Positions 7,953 through 16,257 are shown, numbered from the stretch's first letter. The stretch: 22,886 nucleotides of DNA from Candidatus Methylarchaceae archaeon HK01M (GCA_024256245.1 JAKLZD010000099.1:1-22886), one strand, 5' to 3'. Translations and numbers: made by a program. The notes: a model not told the origin generated them from the letters alone.

Positions 7953-9170
7953 TCACAAGTCGATCAGATTCCTCTTTTCTTTTTCGAACATTTCGGCCTG
8001 TCCTTCGATGATCTCCATGGCGCCATCGTAACTCATATCTTTTGTCTCTAAAACATAACTTGAGAATCTTCCCATCCATATAACTCGAAGGGCATCAAGA
8101 ATATCTGCTCTATTTTTCTCTTCTGAGTTTTTGTATGAGCGGAAGAGCGAATACACGATCTTTGTCCATAGGGAAGAGCTCATCGATTCTCTGTCTCTGA
8201 TCATCTTCTCTACATTCTTAAAGATTTCATTCTCCAAGTTATTCTTCAAGACTTCTTTATAGTCTTTAAAACCATCCTTAAAAAGCCCGATAGTCCTTTC
8301 AAGATCTACTTTTACAGGAACAGGCATCTGTCCATAGTATTTCCCTTTTCTTCGGGGGATACTCACTGTATTCATCCCTTCCTTCCAGAATTTTTCATAG
8401 AAGATGGCTAGGTCGAACATAGTGCCTACTACCTGTCTGAACATTAGAGTAAGATGCGCTCCCGGATCGATGTAACCAGAGGTGGATGTATGAAGTTTAA
8501 GGCCTAGGATTGCTTCTTGGAGATTGAACCTCTCGGCCGCAGCGACAGTCGTTAAAAAGATATCTATCCCAAAATCCTGAGGAAACAATGGATGCTCTAG
8601 TAATCTCTCTATCAGAGGAAAGGACAATCCAAAGTCGCCGCCTATAGGTTGCCTTACATAGATATTGTAAAGGGCTCTAGTGAAGGGATATGCTAAGTTG
8701 TTTGTTATTACGCCATCATATTTGTCTCTGACATAGTGGGGGACTACCAGGTCTGCTATCCCGAACATAACGGGCTCGATCATAAGGCTTATCCAGTCAG
8801 GCTTTATGCTCAGGAGGTCTCCATCTACGAGAGCTACTGCCTTGGCCTTGGCTTGATAAGCGACTTCCATTATGGTTCTTATTCCATTTCCCTTGCCTGA
8901 ACCTATTACCTGATCCAGTACCATCTTGTTAATTCTAGGAGGGAGGCCAAAGAGCTTGGCCATCTCTGTCGTCCTATCGCTGGAAAAGCCATTAGAAACT
9001 ATAACCAGATTATTTTGGTGTGGGAAACGCTCAATCAAACCAATGCTGACTACGTTGAGAACATGGACTATCGTTGGCTCTACATTCTTAGTTAGTATGC
9101 CTACGATTATATCTACAGGCCTCGATTCATCGATCTTTTCAAGTATTTCTGGTCTTAGATGGATCTCCAT
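7953..9170 (-). CDS. GT-A glycosyltransferase, glucosylglycerate/mannosylglycerate synthase-like
   Basis: A 405-residue inverting/retaining-type GT-A enzyme without membrane segments. Family 2-like features are the donor pocket VGILTKN (23-29), VSNGFSSDRT (58-67), GSGKGNGIRT (90-99) and a DxD-type metal site VDGDLLSIKPDW (115-126). These are followed by QPIGGDFGLSFPL and FGIDIFLTTVAAAE. The GKG..., DGD/DAD and GG(D/E) segments recall mannosylglycerate synthase (GT78) and glucosylglycerate synthase, which join a sugar nucleotide to D-glycerate in one step. Its neighbour is a GpgS-type enzyme, which supports a compatible-solute role. Sugar and acceptor cannot be read from sequence. The start is ATG at 9170 with GAGG 6 nt upstream and a good TATA element. 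Confidence 0.65.
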   Translation of the reverse strand: MEIHLRPEILEKIDESRPVDIIVGILTKNVEPTIVHVLNVVSIGLIERFPHQNNLVIVSNGFSSDRTTEMAKLFGLPPRINKMVLDQVIGSGKGNGIRTIMEVAYQAKAKAVALVDGDLLSIKPDWISLMIEPVMFGIADLVVPHYVRDKYDGVITNNLAYPFTRALYNIYVRQPIGGDFGLSFPLIERLLEHPLFPQDFGIDIFLTTVAAAERFNLQEAILGLKLHTSTSGYIDPGAHLTLMFRQVVGTMFDLAIFYEKFWKEGMNTVSIPRRKGKYYGQMPVPVKVDLERTIGLFKDGFKDYKEVLKNNLENEIFKNVEKMIRDRESMSSSLWTKIVYSLFRSYKNSEEKNRADILDALRVIWMGRFSSYVLETKDMSYDGAMEIIEGQAEMFEKEKRNLIDL

Positions 9171-9198
9171 ACCATCCTCATTCCTTTCATGAATTTTA

Positions 9199-9211
9199 AT
9201 TATATATAAAT
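9199..9211 (-). promoter_or_regulatory. TATA box of the GT-A glycosyltransferase gene
   Basis: Minus-strand CATTTATATATAATT lies 30-40 nt before the ATG at 9170. This would put the RNA start close to 9176 and leave a very short leader. It implies the gene is transcribed separately from gpgS upstream. Confidence 0.55.
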
Positions 9212-9300
9212 GTGAAAAAGTTACAGAATTTTATCGATTTGTCAAATCTATTTTCCTTTTTATCTATAACAATATCGAAAATTCCTTTTACCTTAATGAA

Positions 9301-9316
9301 ATTTTAGCGCTAAAAT
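9301..9316. repeat. 16-bp perfect palindrome between gpgS and the GT-A gene
   Basis: ATTTTAGCGCTAAAAT is a perfect 16-bp palindrome. It begins 13 nt downstream of the gpgS stop and lies about 130 nt upstream of the next gene. It could be a transcription-factor operator or a termination/processing hairpin. Seen directly; role unknown. Confidence 0.6.
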
Positions 9317-9328
9317 ACTATGAAGGTC

Positions 9329-10546
9329 TCATGGCGTCAATTTTACTTCTTCCAAGTCAAGTAACGTAGCATTCTGTAGTCTCTCACGTAATTTTGGCAT
9401 AGCAGAGAGTGCACGCAACCAGTCTGGGATCTGTCTTCTGTATGGTTCGTACAAATATTTATTTCCTGCTTTTCTGATAACCTCAGCAAATTTATCTACC
9501 ATCAACTCTTCCAGATTTCTGTCGTATTTTAAACTATTGAAGATAGCATCAGCATAGTATTGCCTGATCGCATCTTGGGCTATGCGTCGGTAGGCCACTT
9601 GCAGGCTCATTAACATCGTCCTAGATATTTTTAAACCATGCTCTTCAGTCGAAACACGAAGTAATGTGCATAGTATGTCTTCACACATTCTATCCAATAA
9701 GTTCATTCCATGATGTTTATGCTGATAGATGCCTAAGTCTACTTGGCAGACCCTCTTGATGGCCACATTTCGATGCACTTCTGCGAGTAGGCCTATTTCC
9801 AACCCCCAATCACATGGTATTCTTATATTTAGGGCAAGGTTGCTTGTCATTGCCATCTCACCTGAAAGAGCATATTTGAAGGATCTGAAATAACGTATAA
9901 GACCTAATTGATATCTATGAATGCTAACTACTTCTGCAAAGGATTCTATCAGTGGACGTAGGAAGAGGCGGAAGACACGACCATACATAACTCTATCGTT
10001 TATGGTGTCTATCCTTGCGTAGTACCCTTTATTGAAGAAGAAGTCGAGGTTTGGCTCGACTATCGGGAAGAGCAACTTCATAGGTATTTTAGGTTCATAG
10101 TTAACGATATCAGCATCATGTAGAATTATTGCGTAAGAATCGAGGCTTGCTATACCTAAAGCGATCCAAACATCCATGCCCTTTCCAGCGAAGGAAGTTA
10201 CATCCATCCCCCTTTCTTTAAGACTGGTAAGCACCTCTTGCACCTTATACCCATTGCACCAGACTATAATCTTAGATAAGTTTAGACGACTGAAGTAGTT
10301 TACTACATCTTGGTATTCTTCCTTATCCTTCGCACAAAGAGCCACTACGACTTCTTTAATGTACTTGGCTTTGTTAAGATTATCGATAATATTTGATAAG
10401 GCGGGCTTCTTTATCTCTTCATATAACATCGGGAGCACAAGAGAGACTGGGCGTTCTACAGTATTTTCCATCAAGCTCTTCTCCAGTTCATCTCCATCGA
10501 CAGAAATAGTATGCAAAGTTGTAATCAACTCCTGAGAAAAATCCAA
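9329..10546 (-). CDS. gpgS: Glucosyl-3-phosphoglycerate synthase (GT81)
   Basis: Predicted to transfer glucose from an NDP-glucose to 3-phosphoglycerate, the first step of the two-step route to the compatible solute glucosylglycerate. The 405-residue protein starts DFSQELITTLHTISV and continues with VSLVLPMLYEEIKKPALSNI (34-53). It has GKGMDVW (121-127), the metal-binding DAD in ILHDADIVNYEPKIP (141-155), and a long conserved stretch with LSGEMAMTSNLALNIRIPCDWGLEIGLL and YQHKHHGMN, all characteristic of archaeal/bacterial GpgS. TTG at 10546 is chosen because AGGAGGAAT precedes it by about 7-9 nt. It follows the HTH/S-layer-like gene by 40 nt and is probably co-transcribed with it. The matching phosphatase (GpgP) is not in the window. 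Confidence 0.85.
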   Translation of the reverse strand: MDFSQELITTLHTISVDGDELEKSLMENTVERPVSLVLPMLYEEIKKPALSNIIDNLNKAKYIKEVVVALCAKDKEEYQDVVNYFSRLNLSKIIVWCNGYKVQEVLTSLKERGMDVTSFAGKGMDVWIALGIASLDSYAIILHDADIVNYEPKIPMKLLFPIVEPNLDFFFNKGYYARIDTINDRVMYGRVFRLFLRPLIESFAEVVSIHRYQLGLIRYFRSFKYALSGEMAMTSNLALNIRIPCDWGLEIGLLAEVHRNVAIKRVCQVDLGIYQHKHHGMNLLDRMCEDILCTLLRVSTEEHGLKISRTMLMSLQVAYRRIAQDAIRQYYADAIFNSLKYDRNLEELMVDKFAEVIRKAGNKYLYEPYRRQIPDWLRALSAMPKLRERLQNATLLDLEEVKLTP

Positions 10547-10586
10547 CTATCTATTCCTCCTAAATTATTAATACACCTATAATCGT

Positions 10587-11531
10587 TTACAATAACTTTT
10601 CGATGGAGTCAACCTTACCGTCTCCATCAAGGTCGAATCCACGGATTACGGTAGCCCACTGTCTCTCACCATAGTAGTCCCTCAAGACTTCTTTACTAAA
10701 GTTCGTTATAGCTATGACGGCCGACTTCGTACCTATGTATTTTAAACCTGCCATAACGATCATGCACTTTTTCTCATCATAGGGGTTGGGTATCTTCGCT
10801 ATGAGTCCATCACGGTCACTATTGAAAGTCCTCCCCTTCCCATCAGACAATCCAGCCCAGTAATTTTCCTCGTTGAACCTTATAGGAAGATGCCTGTTGA
10901 TATCTGCAGTGATGAGATTCGTCCCAGGCCCCCCTATTAAAATAAGGTTATTTCTCTCCTCCTTCTCCGCTTTAACATCAGCATCGAGCTTAACGATGAA
11001 ATTCTTTGGCATCCCGCTGAATTGACCTAGGTAAAAAGCCAACTGAACTGCGTAATGCCCATCCCTTGCAGATGCCTTATACGGACCGTGAGGTTCAGGA
11101 GATCCAACCACTATACATCCTTCGAAGATACCTGAAAGCAGAAATTCATCGAAGAAAGAAACCATCTTTTCGTCCATAAATGGAGAGATTGGAAGGTTCT
11201 GCCTCTTCTCCCCAAAGGGCAATTCAACACCGAAAGCAGGATAAGAAACCCTATAATATCTAGCCAATGCACCTTTTATGAACTCCTCCTTCTCAACAGA
11301 TAAGAGGCCTATCTTACGCATCTGCCTTATGTGATAGTATACCTTCTGTTCATGTATTTTGAGCAACCTCGATATCTCAGCAGGATACATAGGTTTTTGG
11401 GCTAGCAGATTAAGAATCTCCCAACCAAGAGGGTTTAGGATCGGTCTTAGAGATGAAGGTTCATCGAAGATCAGAATACTCTTCATCATCGGACCATCCT
11501 TATCTCCGATCGTCACGAGCTCTTTTTCCAT
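10587..11531 (-). CDS. Helix-turn-helix protein with S-layer-like C-terminal region
   Basis: A 314-residue protein of two parts. Residues about 28-90 form an ArsR-type winged helix (LNPLGWEILNLLAQKPMYPA, then EISRLLKIHEQKVYYHIRQM and a wing rich in Lys/Glu). From about 110 onward lies a region with FEGCIVVGSPEPHGPYKASARDGH, NNLILIGGPGTNLITADIN and KSAVIAITNF, resembling the substrate-domain core of archaeal S-layer proteins. It ends with DLDGDGKVDSIEKLL, a calcium-loop (dockerin/EF-hand-like) motif. No signal peptide or membrane helix is present, so it is cytoplasmic as encoded. Its promoter is TATA-like and close to the ATG, and gpgS follows 40 nt downstream. Regulation of the solute genes is an inference. 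Confidence 0.6.
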   Translation of the reverse strand: MEKELVTIGDKDGPMMKSILIFDEPSSLRPILNPLGWEILNLLAQKPMYPAEISRLLKIHEQKVYYHIRQMRKIGLLSVEKEEFIKGALARYYRVSYPAFGVELPFGEKRQNLPISPFMDEKMVSFFDEFLLSGIFEGCIVVGSPEPHGPYKASARDGHYAVQLAFYLGQFSGMPKNFIVKLDADVKAEKEERNNLILIGGPGTNLITADINRHLPIRFNEENYWAGLSDGKGRTFNSDRDGLIAKIPNPYDEKKCMIVMAGLKYIGTKSAVIAITNFSKEVLRDYYGERQWATVIRGFDLDGDGKVDSIEKLL

Positions 11532-11553
11532 GATTATACCTATAAAAAACTAT

Positions 11554-11569
11554 TATAAATATATTTATA
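11554..11569. promoter_or_regulatory. Palindromic TATA element between divergent genes
   Basis: TATAAATATATTTATA is a perfect 16-bp palindrome in the gap between the minus-strand HTH gene (ATG 11531) and plus-strand glmS. It lies 23-38 nt before the HTH ATG, the distance expected for a leaderless message. Its symmetry would also allow reading toward glmS, whose nearer TATA is at 11663-11671. Confidence 0.5.
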
Positions 11570-11662
11570 GTGGTTAATAGACAAGTCTTTTTTCCAAGAG
11601 CAAAATAAGGTTACTCCCTTTAGAATTAGATTATAGCAGTAACATATCAAAGCGCTATGGAA

Positions 11663-11671
11663 TTTTTAAAC
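11663..11671 (+). promoter_or_regulatory. TATA-like element of glmS
   Basis: TTTTTAAAC lies 28-36 nt before the chosen glmS ATG at 11699. No ribosome-binding site precedes that ATG. The spacing predicts an RNA that starts at or next to the ATG, that is, a leaderless message. Confidence 0.45.
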
Positions 11672-11698
11672 TCATCTGTACAGATATGTGTAGTTCAT

Positions 11699-13459
11699 AT
11701 GTGCGGGATCATAGGGTACGTCGGCGATAGAGATGCAGCCCCTATCCTGTTAAAGGGGATAGAGAAGCTTGAGTACAGAGGCTACGATTCTTGGGGCTTG
11801 GCTACGATTCTAGATAAGATCAATATTAGGAAGAGTACAGGAAAGATAGGTGAAGGTCCATCGGATGCCTTAGAGCTGAAAGGGAAGGTAGGTATAGCCC
11901 ATACAAGATGGGCTACACATGGTGGTATCACAGAAGAGAATGCTCATCCACATACTTCATGTGAGGGTGAGATAGCAATTGTTCATAACGGTATAATAGA
12001 AAACTATCAAGAACTTAGGAGACTACTATCTGATGAAGGTCATAACTTCACAAGCCAAACCGATAGCGAGGTGATAGCCCACCTTCTTGAGAGATATTAC
12101 ATTAAGTCCAAGAACATAAAAAATGCTCTTTTAGCAACCATCAAGAAGTTGAAGGGTGCATTCGCCTTCCTTGGAATCTTCCATACCGATCCTAACTTAA
12201 TAGTAGGTGCGAGAAAGGACTCCCCCCTTGTAGTGGGTGCAGGGGGGGATGAATTCTTCCTGGCCAGTGATGTCCTACCTTTCATCGAATATACAGATAA
12301 GGTAATCTTCTTGGACAACTTAGAGATTGCTATAGCTACTAAGAACTTACTAAAAATCTTCGATTTTAAAGGAAAAGAAGTGAAAAAAAGTATTACCCAG
12401 GTAGCATGGGAAGTTGGCGATGTATCGAAGAAGGAGTTTGCCCACTATACCCTTAAGGAGATTCACGAGCAATCGAGTACCATAAAGAATGCGCTCTACC
12501 AAGATCGGATGAAATTGGAGGTTTTCTGTAAAGCAATCAAAGAAGCAAAAAAAGTGTTCATCACAGCTGCTGGAACCAGCTTCCATGCTTGCCTCTTAGC
12601 AAGGCACTTCTTCTCTAAAATTTCAAAGGTTTACTGTGAAGCTATCTTGGCGAGTGAGTTCGGCCAGATTATCGATTGGATAGACAAGGATACATTAGTT
12701 CTAGCGATCTCTCAAAGTGGCGAAACTGCCGATGTTCTATATGCAACTAGAGAAGCGAAAGAAAAGGGAGCAAAAATCCTTTCTATAGTCAATGTGATGG
12801 GTTCGACTCTGGATAGAGAGAGCAATCTATCTCTTTATCTGAACTGTGGACCAGAGATAGGAGTCGCTGCAACTAAGAGCTTTACAGCCCAACTTGTGTT
12901 GATCTATCTCTTAGCTTTCACTCCAGTAGATAAGCCCATCTATGTAAATGAGCTTAAAATGCTCGATAAATATGTTAAATACATCCTTAAAGTTGAAGAT
13001 AAAGTGATCGAGATAGCTGAGAAGTACAAGCACAGTAACGACTTTTTCTTTATAGGCAGATCGGCCCATTATCCAATAGCTTTAGAGGGCGCTCTAAAGC
13101 TCAAAGAACTCTCCTACATTCATGCTGAAGGCATGGCTGCTGGAGAGTTAAAGCACGGCACACTTGCCTTGATAGATGACAGAACCCCTGTTGTAGTTCT
13201 CAATCCAGAGGATGATACTTACCACGAAACCCTTAGCAATACTTTGGAGATGAAGGCAAGAGGGGCGAAAATAATAGGAATTTCGAACATAGATAACGAA
13301 ATCTACGATGATCTTATCCTATCTCCCAAAGTTGTAGAACTCTTTTACCCAATAATAGAGGTAATCCCCCTTCAGATGCTTGCATACCATATAGCCATCG
13401 GTAGAGGAGCAGATGTAGATAGACCGAGGAATCTGGCAAAATCTGTTACTGTAAAGTAA
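11699..13459 (+). CDS. glmS: Glutamine-fructose-6-phosphate aminotransferase (isomerising)
   Basis: Makes glucosamine-6-phosphate from fructose-6-phosphate and glutamine, the entry to UDP-GlcNAc and surface glycans. The 586-residue product starts at the ATG giving MCGIIGYVG, because the catalytic Cys must become the N-terminus of the Ntn-hydrolase glutaminase domain. An in-frame ATG 14 codons upstream would bury it. The glutaminase domain (1-220) has EYRGYDSWG, HTRWATHGG, HNGIIENYQELR and DSEVIAHLL. Two SIS domains follow: TAAGTSFHACLLARHFF and SQSGETADV in the first, and HYPIALEGALKLKELSYIHAEG in the second. The C-terminus LAKSVTVK is the usual active-site tail. Complete and normal length. 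It is apparently transcribed alone from a leaderless promoter. Confidence 0.95.
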   Translation: MCGIIGYVGDRDAAPILLKGIEKLEYRGYDSWGLATILDKINIRKSTGKIGEGPSDALELKGKVGIAHTRWATHGGITEENAHPHTSCEGEIAIVHNGIIENYQELRRLLSDEGHNFTSQTDSEVIAHLLERYYIKSKNIKNALLATIKKLKGAFAFLGIFHTDPNLIVGARKDSPLVVGAGGDEFFLASDVLPFIEYTDKVIFLDNLEIAIATKNLLKIFDFKGKEVKKSITQVAWEVGDVSKKEFAHYTLKEIHEQSSTIKNALYQDRMKLEVFCKAIKEAKKVFITAAGTSFHACLLARHFFSKISKVYCEAILASEFGQIIDWIDKDTLVLAISQSGETADVLYATREAKEKGAKILSIVNVMGSTLDRESNLSLYLNCGPEIGVAATKSFTAQLVLIYLLAFTPVDKPIYVNELKMLDKYVKYILKVEDKVIEIAEKYKHSNDFFFIGRSAHYPIALEGALKLKELSYIHAEGMAAGELKHGTLALIDDRTPVVVLNPEDDTYHETLSNTLEMKARGAKIIGISNIDNEIYDDLILSPKVVELFYPIIEVIPLQMLAYHIAIGRGADVDRPRNLAKSVTVK

Positions 13460-13736
13460 AGTAAGTTGCTCAAGACGAAAAGGATGATTTAGGGTAATTA
13501 CAAAATCAGCGAAAGAAGTAAAGATATAGTTGTTTTCGAAACTTCCATAGATTTTACCTTTGTTAAAATATTCTTTTCAGATACGGTCGTGGGTTCTTAG
13601 TCAAGAGGATAATCTCTATAATAATAAAATATATCACATCTCGGAGGGACCATAACTTTGGCGGCAACCAATGTAAGAAATAGAAGGATCGGGCGCTTCT
13701 TCCTTAAGAGAGCTGCCTTCTCCTATGGCTGGTGTA

Positions 13737-14304
13737 TCATCTATTCATCTCAAGATAGCGTGCCAGAATATTACTCCTCGCATCAAAAACTTTCTGTGTA
13801 TTAGATTCGAATATACCATGCGCGATTAGATTATTCTCCTTCTGATAAAGACTTACTGCTATAACCTTATTCCCCTCCTCTTCTATAGCTCTTGCCATGT
13901 TTTCAATTAACCTTTTTATCGAATTGCGTTGAGTCACCTTTGATATATGCCACAACCTCATCTATAATCGATTCTCCATAGATGAGAACAGCATTGATGA
14001 AGAGAAGGAAGTTCGGAATCTTCGATATCCTTCCAGTCTTAACACTAGGAAGCCTTTCCCCGTTACCAACTTCGTTTAATGTTGTTCTAAACCACCCTAT
14101 CTCTAAGATGTCTCCCTTTACTATAGGTGATGCTAAAATCTTCACTCTTGTTCCAGATTTTATTTGCTTCACCCTCTTGAAGATCAATCCAGCCATCAAG
14201 CTTGCAGTATAGTCTTTGAATGCTAAAGAGAAGCCTAAGGCACCTAGTATTGTTGCGAGTATGGTTATTGTGAGGGATAATTCCGCTGACCCTTTTAGGG
14301 CGAA
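13737..14304 (-). pseudogene. MscS-type mechanosensitive channel, frameshifted and truncated
   Basis: Two minus-strand frames together spell the second half of a small-conductance mechanosensitive channel. The upstream frame (open from 14304) gives a pore-like helix with TILATILGALGFSLAFKDY and SLMAGLIFKR. The beta-domain follows with VKGDILEIGWFRTTL, LPSVKTGRISKIPNFLLFINAVL. It runs out at a stop at 13903. The continuation, QRNSIKRLIENMARAIEEEGNKVI onward to the stop at 13737, is in another frame, so a frameshift lies at about 13925-13950. The N-terminal helices are missing: an in-frame TGA lies at 14305-14307 and nothing similar is upstream. Decay is likely, although a single-base sequence error could explain the frameshift but not the missing N-terminus. 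Confidence 0.7.
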
Positions 14305-14413
14305 TCAAACACCTTTAGAATTTTCAAGACTCTTATTAATATAAAAATACTTTATTAATGAATAAAAGTTAATAGAATATCTAGGCAAATATCCCCTGAA
14401 AAATTTCGAGCAA

Positions 14414-14424
14414 AAGTATAAAAC
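14414..14424 (+). promoter_or_regulatory. TATA-like promoter of the threonine ammonia-lyase gene
   Basis: AAGTATAAAAC lies 24-34 nt before the TTG at 14448 and 30-40 nt before a second in-frame TTG at 14454. No Shine-Dalgarno sequence is present, so a leaderless or nearly leaderless message is expected. Confidence 0.5.
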
Positions 14425-14447
14425 CTGAAATATCTTTTAATTTAATA

Positions 14448-15791
14448 TTGCTTTTGGCCCCTAAAATTGAATTAGTAGAAACGATTTTCGAGGAGATAAA
14501 AAATGCTAAAAAAGTTCTATCAAATATTGTTCACACAACTAATTTGATTCAATCTCGAACTTTTTCTGAGTACACAAAGGGCGAGGTTTTCCTTAAACTG
14601 GAGAACTTGCAGAAAACTGGCTCCTTTAAGATTAGAGGTGCCTATTACAAAATCAAAAAACTTCTGTATGAAACCAAGAAGAGTGGAGTCATCGAGGACT
14701 TCAAAAAGAAGGGAGTAGTTGCTGCTTCTGCAGGCAATCACGCACAGGGGGTAGCCTATGCTGCAATGTTGTCTGGTGTGAAAAGCAAGATAGTGATGCC
14801 AGTATGGGTGACTTCGAGTAAATACTTGGCGACCAAGGCCTACAAAGGAGAAGTTATCCTAAAGAATAAAATTGGTGAGCCCATAGAGAAAATGGATGCA
14901 GCCATTAAGGAAGCGCAAAGGATCTCTGAAGATGATGGTGCGGTATACATTCATCCTTTCAACGATAAAGATGTGATAGCTGGTCAGGGAACAATAGGGC
15001 TAGAGATAGTCAGTCAACTCAAGGAAGAAGGGATAAAGCCAGATGCAGTAGTGGTGCCAGTTGGAGGAGGAGGGCTTATCTCTGGAATTTCCATAGCTCT
15101 CAAAAGGATTCTGGGAAACTCTGTTAAGGTCTATGGTGTCGAGTCTGATCAATTTCCCTGCATGTTAAAAGCTCGGGAATCGAAGATTACTTCCGAGGGG
15201 ATAAGGGCAGGTGTTAGATTTCCAATGGAGAGCGGAACAACCATAGCCGATGGTATAGCAGTTGAATCGCCAGGGGATTTAACACATGAGATCGTAAACG
15301 AAAGGCGTTTTGTGGATGAACTTGTAGTGGTAAGCGACGATGAGATAGCTATGGCAATGTTCCACCTTCTAGAACGCTCAAAGACTTTAGTAGAGGGTGC
15401 AGGCGCGGCTTCTCTAGCAGCTATTTTATCAAGAAAGATAAATGTAAAGGGCAAAAAAGTAGTCGCAGTGATTAGTGGCGGGAACGTGAACCCTTTCATT
15501 CTTTCAAGGATAGTTAGAAGAGAACTTACTCGTGATGGTAGACTTGTACGGATATGTGGGAGGATATGGGATATCCCAGGGGAGCTGAACCGTGTTATAT
15601 CCATTATAGCTTCCCATGGAACCAACATAGTGGATATTAAATGTGAGAGATACGACCCAAATATAGCGCCCAAAGATGTAGAAGTTGAAATCGCCCTAGA
15701 GATTTTAGAGAAAGGAATCGTCGAAAGCATCCTTAAAGACCTAAAAGAAAGGAATTTCAGATTCAGAGAATTACACTTACGCCCCTGTTAA
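14448..15791 (+). CDS. ilvA: Threonine ammonia-lyase (threonine dehydratase) with ACT domain
   Basis: PLP enzyme deaminating threonine to 2-oxobutanoate, the first step toward isoleucine, or a catabolic serine/threonine dehydratase. Of 447 residues, about 1-360 form the fold-type II PLP domain. SFKIRGA (59-65) carries the Schiff-base Lys61, AASAGNHAQGVAYAA (92-106) is the substrate loop, and the phosphate-binding loop VPVGGGGLISG is at 203-213. A final VISGGN lies near 342. The C-terminal 80 residues (VRICGRIWDIPGELNRVISI onward) form an ACT regulatory domain, as in the ~400-residue TdcB-like class with one ACT. The start is TTG at 14448; a second TTG two codons later is possible. It is convergent with the gene at 15847. 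Confidence 0.93.
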   Translation: MLLAPKIELVETIFEEIKNAKKVLSNIVHTTNLIQSRTFSEYTKGEVFLKLENLQKTGSFKIRGAYYKIKKLLYETKKSGVIEDFKKKGVVAASAGNHAQGVAYAAMLSGVKSKIVMPVWVTSSKYLATKAYKGEVILKNKIGEPIEKMDAAIKEAQRISEDDGAVYIHPFNDKDVIAGQGTIGLEIVSQLKEEGIKPDAVVVPVGGGGLISGISIALKRILGNSVKVYGVESDQFPCMLKARESKITSEGIRAGVRFPMESGTTIADGIAVESPGDLTHEIVNERRFVDELVVVSDDEIAMAMFHLLERSKTLVEGAGAASLAAILSRKINVKGKKVVAVISGGNVNPFILSRIVRRELTRDGRLVRICGRIWDIPGELNRVISIIASHGTNIVDIKCERYDPNIAPKDVEVEIALEILEKGIVESILKDLKERNFRFRELHLRPC

Positions 15792-15846
15792 GTAATTTTG
15801 AATGTAATTTTTAGTCCCAATTTTAATTCGATCAATCTTTAATCTA

Positions 15847-16173
15847 TTACTTCTTCATGTATTCTTTTATGCCCTTTACCTTTTCTTCCATCGTTCTTGG
15901 CTTGTCTCTCCGATCATCTATTCTAAGATTAGATTCGACCCTTTTTACTCCCATCTTGAAAAGGACTTCATGGGCTACTTTTACGGCCTCCAAGATCGTT
16001 TCAAGTCTCTCGGCTTCAAGTACCGTGCCCATGGGCGTGACTTCATATCTCATACCTTCCACTTTCTTCATGGCATTTACTGCCTCAGCTATCTGCTTGC
16101 CTACACTCGTAGTCCCCAATCCTAGAGGGATGATACTGAAGTCAGCAATTATAACTATCTTCGAAGAACCCAT
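15847..16173 (-). CDS. MTH1187-family thiamine-binding-type protein
   Basis: A 108-residue protein of the MTH1187/YkoF-like family, small ferredoxin-like folds that form tetramers; some members bind thiamine. The signature runs VIIADFSIIPLGLGTTSVGKQIAEAV (residues 6-31), YEVTPMGTVLEA (43-54) and KMGVKRVESNLRIDDRRDKP (73-92). ATG at 16173 has no Shine-Dalgarno site. An AT-rich TTTTTAATTT lies 21-30 nt upstream, suggesting a leaderless message. A stronger GATATAAAAG element lies about 50 nt upstream. The gene stands alone, convergent with ilvA across 55 nt containing T-runs for both directions. The family call is firm; the ligand is not proven. Confidence 0.88.
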   Translation of the reverse strand: MGSSKIVIIADFSIIPLGLGTTSVGKQIAEAVNAMKKVEGMRYEVTPMGTVLEAERLETILEAVKVAHEVLFKMGVKRVESNLRIDDRRDKPRTMEEKVKGIKEYMKK

Positions 16174-16257
16174 AACACTATATTAATAACAGAAATTAAA
16201 AAATATTATTATTTGGAGACTTTTATATCGTTGACCTTTGTGAATACAAAATCATAA

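Noticed and set aside
11657..11698. Extended N-terminus of GlmS from an upstream ATG
   Set aside because: It would add 14 residues before the cysteine that must be the processed N-terminus of the glutaminase domain, and the TATA element at 11663-11671 lies inside it.
15149..15730. Long minus-strand frame of 193 codons inside ilvA
   Set aside because: Antisense shadow of a well-supported enzyme; its Ser/Pro/Ile-rich composition is typical of a reverse-frame artefact.
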